The notes under the pieces: generated by a model
Database searches by the model: none
What the model saw: the letters and a program-made list of their open reading frames with translations, nothing else
Told to the model about the DNA's origin: nothing
Shown here: piece after piece, positions 1-7,444 of the stretch
How positions within the stretch are numbered: the stretch's first letter is position 1
How the letters are laid out: each line of letters opens with the position of its first letter
Assembly (NCBI GenBank): GCA_003331685.1
Contig: QOPK01000025.1
Span: 1-18,055, forward strand
From: Halieaceae bacterium
GTDB taxonomy: Bacteria > Pseudomonadota > Gammaproteobacteria > Pseudomonadales > Halieaceae
DNA length: 18,055 nucleotides
Reading direction: 5' to 3'
Translations under genes and position numbers: made by a program

Positions 1-764
1 TTGATCGGCGCTGGCAGCAGACCCCGCGTCTTCTGCGCAATCATGGCCGAGGCCACCGGAAGCATCTGCGCTACCGCTGGATGGTTCGCGTTACCGCCCG
101 GAATTTTGTACCCCTTGGTGTCCCAGGGTTGCGTGCAGGCCGCTTCGATATCCTGATTCTCGGCGATCCAGGCTTTGGCCCGCGGAATCAAATCATCGAG
201 ACTGTCGACGGTCTCGTTAATCAGGCCTGCCTCTTTGGCCTTGGCCGGCACCACGCGCTTGCCTTCGATCAGGTATTCGTTAGAGGCCATCAGCCCCATC
301 AAATAAATGGCTTTGACTACGCCGCCGCCACCGGGTAGCAAGCCCAGAGTGACCTCTGGGAAACCCAACTGAACCGCCTTATTGTCCCAGGCGATACGGT
401 AGTGACAGGCCAACGCCAGCTCCAAGCCGCCACCCAGCGCTGCGCCATTGATGGCGGCGACGGTTGGCTTGCCCAGCTTTTCAAGCCGGCGGAACTCAGC
501 CTTGATGGCCTGCGCTTCGTTGAAGAAGGTCTCCGCGTTCTCTTCAGTCACCTGACACAGTGAATTCAAATCACCGCCAGCGAAAAACGTTTTCTTCGCC
601 GAGGCCAGCACCACGCCCGTTAGGTCATTTTCCGCCTCAAGCTTCTCGACCGTCTCACGTAGCGCGGGCAGAAACGCCTCAGACATCGAGTTAACCGGCC
701 CCTCCATATCCATGGTGACCGTGACGACGCCATTGGCATCTTTCTCGTAGTTAAATCCGCTCAT
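1..764 (-). CDS. Enoyl-CoA hydratase/3-hydroxyacyl-CoA dehydrogenase (FadB/FadJ-like), N-terminal part, cut by the window edge
   Basis: About 254 residues of the N-terminal crotonase domain of a fatty-acid beta-oxidation enzyme are visible; the gene runs off the left edge. Seen directly: the oxyanion-hole motif FFAGGDL (about residues 60-66), the GAALGGGLELAL segment with Glu115, and FPEVTLGLLPGGGG with Glu137. These two glutamates correspond to the hydratase acid/base pair of the crotonase family. The wording of the second motif is typical of bifunctional hydratase/dehydrogenases rather than stand-alone hydratases, but the NAD-binding half lies outside the window, so bifunctionality is inferred. 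The ATG at 764 is preceded by AAAGGA. The gene follows the thiolase by 29 bp on the same strand, so the two very likely form an operon for 3-hydroxyacyl- to acetyl-CoA steps. The specific acyl substrate cannot be told. Confidence 0.87.
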   Translation of the reverse strand, partial: MSGFNYEKDANGVVTVTMDMEGPVNSMSEAFLPALRETVEKLEAENDLTGVVLASAKKTFFAGGDLNSLCQVTEENAETFFNEAQAIKAEFRRLEKLGKPTVAAINGAALGGGLELALACHYRIAWDNKAVQLGFPEVTLGLLPGGGGVVKAIYLMGLMASNEYLIEGKRVVPAKAKEAGLINETVDSLDDLIPRAKAWIAENQDIEAACTQPWDTKGYKIPGGNANHPAVAQMLPVASAMIAQKTRGLLPAPI

Positions 765-793
765 ACTGCTGTGATTCCTTTTGCCAACGCCGC

Positions 794-2002
794 TTAAACG
801 CGCTCGATAATCGTTGAGATGCCCATACCACCGCCGACGCACAGCGACAGCATGGCGCGCTTAGCATCTCGGCGCTCGAGCTCATCGAGCACGGTGCTGA
901 CCAAGCAACCGCCCGTGGCACCCAATGGATGGCCCATCGCAATGGCGCCGCCGTTGACATTGGTGATTTCCAGATCGAGATCCAGATCCTGCATGTAACG
1001 GAGCACCACCGAGGCGAACGCCTCGTTGATTTCCCAAAGATCAATGTCAGCGGGCGTCAGTCCGGCCTTAGCCAGACATTTTTTGGCAGCAGGGCCCGGG
1101 CCGGTCAGCATGATTATTGGGTCAGTCGCCAACACCGCTGTCGCCAAAATACGTCCGCGCGGCTTCAGACTCAGATCGCTGCCAGCTTTCTCACTGCCGA
1201 TCATTACGGCACTGGCGCCGTCGACAATACCGGATGAGTTACCCGGGGTGTGTACGTGGTCGATGCGATCGAGGGTGTTGTATTTGGCCAGGATCACATC
1301 GTCAAAACCCATACCACCCGGTACTTCAAAAGATGGCTTCAAGCCGGCGAGCCCCTCGACGGTGGTGTCAGGCTTGATGAAGTCGTCGCGCTCCAGAATG
1401 GTCACGCCACTGCTGTCTTTGACCGGCACCACGGAGCGATCAAACCAACCATTGTCTCTGGCATTGGCTGCACGCTGCTGTGAGGTCACCGCATATTGGT
1501 CAACATCTTCGCGAGACCAACCCGCCAGCGTAGCAATCGTGTCGGCGCCGATCCCCTGAGGGACAAAGCTGGTTTTCACAGCAAACTCTGGATCGCCGGC
1601 CATCGCACCGCCATTAGAGCCCATCGGTACCCGTGACATTGATTCGACGCCGCCGGCGACCACGAGGTCTTCCCAGCCCGAGGCAATTTTCTGAGCGGCA
1701 ATGTTGACCGCCTCTAGTCCAGATGCGCAGAAGCGATCCAGCTGCACGCCGGGCACGGACTCATCCCACTCTGCGTTCTGCACCACCATTTTAGCGACAT
1801 CAGAACCCTGCTCACCCACCGGTGAGACACAGCCCATGACCACGTCATCGACATAGCTGGTGTCAAGGTCATGACGCTTCTGTAATTCGACCAGCAGTCC
1901 TGCAGCCAGATCGATGGGTTTCACTTCATACAGAGTGCCTGTGGACTTACCTTTGCTGCGGGGCGTTCGCACTGCATCATAGATATAGACGGGGTTGGGC
2001 AT
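794..2002 (-). CDS. Thiolase (acetyl-CoA C-acyltransferase/acetyltransferase)
   Basis: A full-length thiolase of 402 residues that cleaves 3-ketoacyl-CoA with CoA (or condenses acetyl-CoA) in the cytoplasm. All catalytic elements are visible: the nucleophilic Cys92 in [17 protein letters not shown] in the C-terminal half, His358 in [14 protein letters not shown], and the acid/base Cys388 in SLCVGGGMG close to the C-terminus. Length fits the family (about 390-430). The ATG at 2002 has an AGGT Shine-Dalgarno-like stretch about 9 nt upstream. It is the first gene of a minus-strand pair with the hydratase/dehydrogenase, which together would complete a beta-oxidation spiral. Whether it is a degradative FadA/FadI type or an acetoacetyl-CoA-forming type is not settled by sequence alone; the partner gene favours degradation. 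Confidence 0.93.
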   Translation of the reverse strand: MPNPVYIYDAVRTPRSKGKSTGTLYEVKPIDLAAGLLVELQKRHDLDTSYVDDVVMGCVSPVGEQGSDVAKMVVQNAEWDESVPGVQLDRFCASGLEAVNIAAQKIASGWEDLVVAGGVESMSRVPMGSNGGAMAGDPEFAVKTSFVPQGIGADTIATLAGWSREDVDQYAVTSQQRAANARDNGWFDRSVVPVKDSSGVTILERDDFIKPDTTVEGLAGLKPSFEVPGGMGFDDVILAKYNTLDRIDHVHTPGNSSGIVDGASAVMIGSEKAGSDLSLKPRGRILATAVLATDPIIMLTGPGPAAKKCLAKAGLTPADIDLWEINEAFASVVLRYMQDLDLDLEITNVNGGAIAMGHPLGATGGCLVSTVLDELERRDAKRAMLSLCVGGGMGISTIIERV

Positions 2003-2364
2003 GGTTCGCTACCTGTCTCGGATAGTTGGTGACTGAGGGCGCATATGATGCGATATCGGCAACGTTTATGCCATATTTTTCCCAGCACCTTAGAGCGATG
2101 GACAACGCCATGAACAACGCCGAAGATTCACGGACTATAACGGTGCACAGACCTGATTTTTTTGCCGACCGATCTCCCTCTGCCAGCACGGCGCCGAGTC
2201 GCCTACACTGGTGGTCTTTGGCGCATCAGACCTGTGTTTTTCAAACGCTGAGTGAAGACTCTGGCGATCGGGATTTTGTCCGCCATGCAACAACGTCCGG
2301 ACGACTAGCGTTACCGCAGTAAAATGCTGACAACCATGACGCCGCGACCGATAAACGATAACCG
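2003..2364. other. 362-bp divergent intergenic region, no convincing gene
   Basis: This gap separates the divergent thiolase and XdhC-family genes and should hold both promoters. A 98-codon plus-strand ORF starting at a TTG (2026) crosses it, but it has no ribosome binding site, low-complexity content and no recognisable motif. Short inverted repeats cluster at about 2041-2080 (GCATATGATGC, GATATC, and GGCA/TGCC arms around AACGTTTA), just upstream of the thiolase, and could be an operator. A TAAAAT hexamer at 2320-2325 is a possible -10 for the XdhC gene, but no matching -35 is visible. Confidence 0.5.
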
Positions 2365-3339
2365 ATGAATTCCACTGACCAGACTATTCTCAGCTGCCTG
2401 TTGGCATCATTAACTCAAGGCGAACAACCTTGGCTGGTCACCGTGGTCGCGACCATTGGCTCGTCACCCCGACCCGTGGGTTCACTGGTGGCCTTTCGCG
2501 CCGACGGCTCTCAGGTAGGCAGCGTCTCGGGTGGCTGCGTTGAGGAAGACCTGATCGCGCGCCTGCTTGCGGGAGAGTTCAGCGGACCTCAGGTCTATCT
2601 AACCGACTACGGTGTCAGCGCCGAGGATAATGAGAAATGGGGGCTGCCCTGCGGTGGCCGGCTGGAACTGGCGATTCAACAGCTAGATGAAAAAGATTTG
2701 GAATGGGTAACACAGGCCTACAACGCCATGTCGGCACGGCAGGTATTAAAGCGAACCGTCGCTGTGAACAGTGGCGAGACCCAAATCAACCCTGCCACAC
2801 AATTTGCGCTGCTCGAGAGAGACGACGACGCTCTGACACATTGCTTCGGACCGCGACATCGACTGCTACTGGTCGGGGCCGGGCAATTGGCTGCCAACCT
2901 CGGCACGCTGGCGCTGGCCATGGACTACGAAGTGTTACTGACCGATTCCAGAGAGTGGGCGCTGGATCAATGGCAGGGACCCGAGGTAGTAAAAATACTG
3001 GGGCTCCCCGACGATGTGGTGCGGGAACATGCGGCAGACGAACACTGCGCAGTGATCACACTGAGCCATGACCCTCGGGTGGACGACATGGCCCTGATGG
3101 AGGCTTTGGATTCAGCCTGCTGGTATGTTGGTGCGCTGGGCTCAGTGCGCACTACTGAAAAGAGAGTACAAAGACTGTCTCAGCTGGGGCTCAGTAGCGA
3201 TGCACTGGCCAGATTGCACGCCCCCGTAGGGCTCTCGATTGGCTCCAAAACAACCATGGAGATTGCGGTCTCGGTCATGGCGCAACTGACGCAACTGCGT
3301 CGCGAGTCAGAGGATTTAGCGCAGTCCCCAACCCGCTGA
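2365..3339 (+). CDS. XdhC/CoxI family protein
   Basis: A protein of 324 residues with the two-domain layout of the XdhC/CoxI family. The N-terminal XdhC_CoxI part shows GSSPRPVGSLVAFRADG followed by GSVSGGCVEEDL (about residues 30-70). The C-terminal Rossmann part has LLVGAGQLAANLG (about 169-181), an HDPRVDD motif, YVGALGSVRTTEKR and GLSIGSKTTMEIAVSVMAQL. Family members bind the molybdenum cofactor, mediate its sulfuration and insert it into xanthine dehydrogenase or CO-dehydrogenase-like enzymes. No molybdenum hydroxylase subunit is seen in this window, so the client enzyme is unknown. The start ATG has only a weak Shine-Dalgarno. The hydroxylase gene starts 21 bp downstream and is probably cotranscribed. 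The family call is firm; the cofactor role is family knowledge, not seen here. Confidence 0.88.
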   Translation: MNSTDQTILSCLLASLTQGEQPWLVTVVATIGSSPRPVGSLVAFRADGSQVGSVSGGCVEEDLIARLLAGEFSGPQVYLTDYGVSAEDNEKWGLPCGGRLELAIQQLDEKDLEWVTQAYNAMSARQVLKRTVAVNSGETQINPATQFALLERDDDALTHCFGPRHRLLLVGAGQLAANLGTLALAMDYEVLLTDSREWALDQWQGPEVVKILGLPDDVVREHAADEHCAVITLSHDPRVDDMALMEALDSACWYVGALGSVRTTEKRVQRLSQLGLSSDALARLHAPVGLSIGSKTTMEIAVSVMAQLTQLRRESEDLAQSPTR

Positions 3340-3360
3340 GCTGGGCACGAGGTAATTTTG

Positions 3361-4266
3361 ATGGACAATTTGCTGCCACAGGCCATCGCACTCCTTCAGG
3401 ATGACTGGGTTATCTATGCCCTGCCCCTGTTCTTTACTGCTCTGCTGATCGAATGGGCGGTCGCATGGCGTAAATCACTGGCGCTGTATGAGCGGCAGGA
3501 TTTTCTGGCGTCCATGGGCGTGATGTTGCTGACCGTAGTGGTTGATGTGCTGCCGAAACTCGGTGGCGTACTGCTGATGTTTGTGTGCTGGGAACTCTCG
3601 CCGCTCAAAGAGGTGGTGAGCCGGGCGCCCCAGTGGTGGGTGCTGCTATTTTTTCTGGATGACCTCACCTACTACAGCTTTCATCGCGCCAACCACGAGG
3701 CGCGGTTTTTGTGGGCGGGGCACGTCTCACATCACAACTCCCAGTATTACAACTACGGCACGGCGCTCCGCCAGGGTGTTGGTGAGCGGGTCATTAAATA
3801 TCTGTTCTGGTGTCCGCTGGCATTACTGGGATTTGATCCGGTGATGATTATCACCATGATGAGCCTCAATCTGATCTATCAGTTCTGGCTGCACACAGAG
3901 ACGATTGACCGGATGCCCGACTGGTTTGAGTGGTTCTTCAATACCCCAAGCCACCACAGGGTTCATCACGCTTCAAACGTCAGATATCTGGATCGTAACC
4001 ACGCCGGCGTGCTGATTATTTGGGATCGCCTGTTCGGCACCTTCAGCCCAGAAGTCACAGCTGAACCGGTCCGCTACGGTCTCACGAGAAATATCGCCAC
4101 TCACCACCCGGTGAAGGTGGCTTTCGGTGAATACGCCGACATCGCACAGGACCTCCGTCGTGCGGGGGGCTTGCACAACGCTCTTCGCTACCTCTTTCTG
4201 GCCCCGGGATGGAGCCATGACGGCGAGGACAAGCGCTCGAATACTTTACGCCGAGAGGCCACTTAG
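3361..4266 (+). CDS. Sterol desaturase/fatty acid hydroxylase superfamily membrane protein
   Basis: A polytopic membrane protein of 301 residues. It carries the histidine clusters of the superfamily that bind a di-iron centre: HRANH (H108, H112), HVSHH (H121, H124, H125), a lone H178 in FWLHTET, and HHRVHH (H198-H203). Hydrophobic segments at roughly 17-36, 50-76 and 147-176 place it in the inner membrane with the histidines on the cytoplasmic side. Members introduce a hydroxyl group or double bond into lipids (sterols, fatty acids, carotenoids, alkylglycerols); the substrate cannot be assigned. I chose ATG 3361 rather than the TTG just before it, since GAGGT sits 8-9 nt upstream of the ATG. 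It follows the XdhC-family gene by 21 bp and ends 1 bp before the stop codon of the opposing carotenoid oxygenase. Confidence 0.9.
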   Translation: MDNLLPQAIALLQDDWVIYALPLFFTALLIEWAVAWRKSLALYERQDFLASMGVMLLTVVVDVLPKLGGVLLMFVCWELSPLKEVVSRAPQWWVLLFFLDDLTYYSFHRANHEARFLWAGHVSHHNSQYYNYGTALRQGVGERVIKYLFWCPLALLGFDPVMIITMMSLNLIYQFWLHTETIDRMPDWFEWFFNTPSHHRVHHASNVRYLDRNHAGVLIIWDRLFGTFSPEVTAEPVRYGLTRNIATHHPVKVAFGEYADIAQDLRRAGGLHNALRYLFLAPGWSHDGEDKRSNTLRREAT

Positions 4267-4267
4267 T

Positions 4268-5674
4268 CTACCCGGCAGGACGCCAACTACCGTGGAAACC
4301 AAACGGCACGCGGTGATCAAGGCGCACCGTGGCGACAGGCCCATCCGACACTGCCATGGCGTCCAGCACCACCAGCGACGAGATGTTCCGGTTCGGATCA
4401 AAGACCGTTGCAAGTAGCCACCCGGCACCCTCATCTGCTTGCTTGGAACGCTCAACAAAAACCGGCTCTGACACCCCACTCCCGAATCCGGCATCCCAGC
4501 TTTGTTGGTGACCTATTTCCAGATCGATATGGGTAATCTCGTGGAAGATGCCGCCATCGCCCCGCTGGCGCTGTGAAGCGGTTGCCAAAAACCCGTGCCG
4601 GTGTCGACCCATGGCGAATCGATCATCGATCCTCGGAAACTCTGCCGGGACATCCACCAGTAGCTCCCGATCAATCTGACCGGAGGCGACATTGACCTGC
4701 CATCGGGTCAGGCGGCCCTGCGCTTCAGCGTGACCGGGCAAGCTGCCATCGGGGGCGGGGAAGTTGGGTGCCACCGGGAAATCGATCGCATCGAAGGTGA
4801 TTTGCTTACCCTCACTCCAGGCGTTGAGGTAATGAAAGACAAAGCAGACCGGCGCTTCGATCCACCGGATCTCACTCACCGGCGCGTCGCGCTCCAAAAC
4901 ACCAATATAAGCGCCAGCCTCCGCATCAAAGGCAAAGGGCGAGCCTATTTTGCCCATGCGATCCAAGTCGAAGGTCAAGGGAAATACGGGGAACAACACG
5001 TAGTCTCGCGTGACGGCAAAGTCGTGGACCATTGCAGCGTAAGGCGCCTCAAAGCGTTCGGATCGCTTGACTGCGCCATCCGCGCCAACTACGTGATAAG
5101 TCATGGTTTTACTGCCTATCGCGCCCGACATGTAACCGAAGCCATGCAGATCGCCTGTCAGCGGATCAATCTTCGGGTGAGCCGTCATGGCGTCATGAAG
5201 ATCGGCGCCATAATGGCCATAGCCTATCGACCCCAGTGTGTCGGGCGCCATGGTAAATGGGTGACTTCCCTCTTCCAACGCCAGCAACTGGTCGCCGTGC
5301 CAAACGATGTGTGTATTGGCGAGTCCATTGCGTCGATCTGACTGCATAGCGCCAGTATCCGGGTCAGTAATGAAGTTCATGGGCAAGGGCTTACCCGCGG
5401 TCTGTTCGGCCTCAAACTTGGGGGTGCGCGCCCAACGGTTGAGGTAGTTCACCCGTCCGCCGCCAAAATGAAACGCATGCACCATGCCGGCGCCGAAGAA
5501 CCAGTGGTAGCCCTGGTCGGGCACAAACTTAGGGTTGGGCCCGACGCGGTAGAGTGAGCCTTCAAGATCCGCGGGCAGATCGCCCTCGACAATCAGGTCG
5601 GTGTATTCAGCTTCGAACTGAATCGGCGCGTAATTGCCGCGAAGCTGTGGATGATTGGGAAGTGGTGTTGCCAT
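4268..5674 (-). CDS. Carotenoid cleavage oxygenase family protein (RPE65/lignostilbene dioxygenase family)
   Basis: A 468-residue non-heme iron dioxygenase. The four iron-binding histidines expected of the family are all in their usual contexts: H166 in THPKIDP-like AHPKIDPLTGDL, H217 in VHDFAVT, H281 in FHYLNAWSE, and H461 in VPFGFHGSW near the C-terminus. The N-terminal LEGSLYRVGPNP and GMVHAFHF segments also match. Such enzymes cleave a C=C bond in carotenoids, apocarotenoids or stilbenes; which one is not determinable. No signal peptide is seen, so a cytoplasmic or membrane-associated site is likely. The ATG at 5674 has no visible Shine-Dalgarno. A TACAAT hexamer lies only 6 nt upstream of it, so the message may be leaderless or have an unseen upstream promoter. 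It is divergent from a P450 and converges on the hydroxylase gene. Confidence 0.92.
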   Translation of the reverse strand: MATPLPNHPQLRGNYAPIQFEAEYTDLIVEGDLPADLEGSLYRVGPNPKFVPDQGYHWFFGAGMVHAFHFGGGRVNYLNRWARTPKFEAEQTAGKPLPMNFITDPDTGAMQSDRRNGLANTHIVWHGDQLLALEEGSHPFTMAPDTLGSIGYGHYGADLHDAMTAHPKIDPLTGDLHGFGYMSGAIGSKTMTYHVVGADGAVKRSERFEAPYAAMVHDFAVTRDYVLFPVFPLTFDLDRMGKIGSPFAFDAEAGAYIGVLERDAPVSEIRWIEAPVCFVFHYLNAWSEGKQITFDAIDFPVAPNFPAPDGSLPGHAEAQGRLTRWQVNVASGQIDRELLVDVPAEFPRIDDRFAMGRHRHGFLATASQRQRGDGGIFHEITHIDLEIGHQQSWDAGFGSGVSEPVFVERSKQADEGAGWLLATVFDPNRNISSLVVLDAMAVSDGPVATVRLDHRVPFGFHGSWRPAG

Positions 5675-5696
5675 TTTTTGATTGTATCGCTTTCGC

Positions 5697-5725
5697 TTCT
5701 CAGTGGTTTACCCTCAGGCTATAGT
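5697..5725 (+). promoter_or_regulatory. Candidate sigma70-type promoter for the P450 at 5761
   Basis: TTCTCA (5697-5702) and TATAGT (5720-5725) are separated by 17 bp, 4/6 and 5/6 matches to the -35 and -10 consensus. The predicted transcript would start near 5732, giving a leader of about 30 nt. It lies in the 86-bp divergent gap with the carotenoid oxygenase. Assigned by eye, not by scoring. Confidence 0.45.
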
Positions 5726-5760
5726 CTAGAGCAACTATTGCGGAGAAATCAGGCACACAC

Positions 5761-7020
5761 ATGACGGCTAACAGACCAACTGACGTCAATCTCTTTGATG
5801 TGGAGACTCAACGCTGTCCTTATGACGCCTATAAGACGCTTCGTGACGAGGCGCCTGTCTATCAGTGCCCCGCAACCGGCATGTACGTCATTACCCGCTT
5901 TGATGACGTGCGCCAGATCCTTACCGATACCGAGTACTTCACCAACGAGACGGCGTATCTCACTGATGCGACAGAACCCAGCCCCCGCGCTCTAGCGGTC
6001 CGTAACACGTTTCAGGAGGAGGGCTGGGTTCCGGCGAAAACCCTCAACGGCCGCGATGACCCTGACCATAAAGCGGTCCGATCAGTCTTCAACGATGCGT
6101 TTCGACCCAAGAAAATAGAAGCACTTGAAGATGAGGTGCGCGATCTGGCCTATCAACTGATCGACGACTTTATCGAAGATGGCCACTGCGAATGGGTGAA
6201 ACAATTCGCTATTCCCTTGCCTCTACTGATCATCGGCAAACAGATGGGCGCGAATCCTGATGATATCTGGCAGATCAAAGAATGGACCGAAGCGTTCTTT
6301 CACCGCATCAGCCTGATGCAATCCGAAGAGGATGAACTGGTCTCGGTTCGCAAAGAAATAGAAGCCCAGCACTATTTTCAACCTATTTTTGAGCGACTGC
6401 GGAAGAAGCCCGACGACTCATTGTTGAGTGCGCTGGTGAATACGGTAATCGAGGACTGGGGGCGCCCTCTCAATGACAACGAACTCCACGCCGAGATGAT
6501 GGCCGATACCTTTGTCGGCGGCTCGGAGACCACGACTAATGCGATTTCCGCGGGCGTGAAGCTACTCATTGAGAACCCGATAGCCTGGGAGCAATTGCAG
6601 TCTGACCCGGACCGCTACCTGAAGGTCTTCATTGAAGAGGTACTGCGGCTCGAGTCGCCGGTACAGAGCCTGATGCGCGCGACAGCGAAAGACGTAGAGC
6701 TGAGTGGCGTGACTATTCCTGCGGGTAGCCTGATCAATATCCGGTTCGCAGCGGCGAATCGCGACGAACGTCGCTTTGACAACCCCGACGCGCTGGATCT
6801 GGATCGCCCTCGTGCCGGCGGGCATATGGCATTTGGCTCAGGAAAACATCACTGCCTGGGGGCACCGCTTGCGCGACGAGAACTCCATTGGTCGTTTAAA
6901 GCGTTGGTCGATCGCATCGAATCGATGTGGTTTGCAGAGGGTAAAAATGACTTCAGCTACCATCCCCATTATCTGTTGCGGGCGATGAAGTCGCTGCATA
7001 TCGAGTTCAAGGCAAAGTAA
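5761..7020 (+). CDS. Cytochrome P450
   Basis: A soluble bacterial P450 of 419 residues, a normal length for class I enzymes. Seen: the oxygen-binding I-helix motif FVGGSETTTNAI (about 250-261), the K-helix ExxR in EEVLRLESP, and the haem-ligand loop FGSGKHHCLG with Cys365, which fits FxxGxxxCxG. It hydroxylates an unknown substrate using electrons from a ferredoxin and reductase, neither of which is in the window. There is no membrane anchor. A GGAG lies 15 nt before the ATG, rather far, with AGG closer. It has its own candidate promoter and stops 9 bp before the end of the opposing ABM-type gene. The neighbours (second P450, carotenoid oxygenase, sterol-desaturase-like hydroxylase, beta-oxidation genes) suggest isoprenoid, steroid or other lipid oxidation, which is inference. 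Confidence 0.93.
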   Translation: MTANRPTDVNLFDVETQRCPYDAYKTLRDEAPVYQCPATGMYVITRFDDVRQILTDTEYFTNETAYLTDATEPSPRALAVRNTFQEEGWVPAKTLNGRDDPDHKAVRSVFNDAFRPKKIEALEDEVRDLAYQLIDDFIEDGHCEWVKQFAIPLPLLIIGKQMGANPDDIWQIKEWTEAFFHRISLMQSEEDELVSVRKEIEAQHYFQPIFERLRKKPDDSLLSALVNTVIEDWGRPLNDNELHAEMMADTFVGGSETTTNAISAGVKLLIENPIAWEQLQSDPDRYLKVFIEEVLRLESPVQSLMRATAKDVELSGVTIPAGSLINIRFAAANRDERRFDNPDALDLDRPRAGGHMAFGSGKHHCLGAPLARRELHWSFKALVDRIESMWFAEGKNDFSYHPHYLLRAMKSLHIEFKAK

Positions 7021-7029
7021 ACCCGGGCC

Positions 7030-7428
7030 TCAAGCTCTCGCTGCCCACCATCCGGGGATCAAGATAGGAAACACTTGCTCGGTGTTGCGCAGTGTCTCAT
7101 TGGCATCGTCGGGTAGCGGCGGATTTTCCGTGGGCGGTAGCGCGTTCGCGCCCTTCACAGGGTCCAGATACTCAAGCTCTACATTGGCGAGCACACTCTC
7201 AAAGTCATGACCCTCGTGGTAGTCGGAGGCCTGGTGCAGATAAAACGCCCACTTATCCTCAAAAGACAGCAGGCAGTAGTAGCGCAAGGGCTCCTGACCT
7301 TTGAAGTACTCATAGCGTAAAACCTGCTCCTCTTGCTCGAAGGTCTTACGCACCATGTCGGCCATGATGGCCTCCCATTCAGCTTCTTTACCGGGATGGA
7401 CTTCCAGATGTGCAAGGATCGTGGCCAT
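7030..7428 (-). CDS. Small ABM-fold (antibiotic biosynthesis monooxygenase-like) protein
   Basis: A 132-residue protein. Its first 70 or so residues have the pattern of the dimeric alpha+beta barrel ABM superfamily: a start of ATILAHLEVHPGKEAEWEA, a helix, then VLRYEYFKGQEP and YYCLLSFEDKWAFYLHQAS with the conserved Phe/Trp and His positions. The C-terminal 45 residues are an acidic, proline-rich extension ending in a hydrophobic patch, and are not part of the domain. ABM proteins are cofactor-free monooxygenases or quinol oxidising/sensing proteins; no activity can be assigned. The start has AAGGAG about 8 nt upstream. It lies 16 bp downstream of the second P450 on the same strand, so it is almost certainly cotranscribed and may act on or protect against the P450 product. 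Confidence 0.72.
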   Translation of the reverse strand: MATILAHLEVHPGKEAEWEAIMADMVRKTFEQEEQVLRYEYFKGQEPLRYYCLLSFEDKWAFYLHQASDYHEGHDFESVLANVELEYLDPVKGANALPPTENPPLPDDANETLRNTEQVFPILIPGWWAARA

Positions 7429-7444
7429 AAGTGATAACTCCTTT

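Noticed and set aside
1026..1559. 177-codon plus-strand ORF inside the thiolase gene
   Set aside because: Antisense to a clear catalytic thiolase. Its Ser/Arg/Pro-rich composition is what a GC-rich gene gives when read in the wrong frame.
2026..2322. 98-codon plus-strand ORF in the gap upstream of the XdhC-family gene
   Set aside because: Starts at TTG with no ribosome binding site, no recognisable motif or domain, and overlaps the region that must hold divergent promoters.
4730..5341. 203-codon plus-strand ORF antisense to the carotenoid oxygenase
   Set aside because: Fully inside a gene with all four iron ligands intact; no ribosome binding site or domain of its own.
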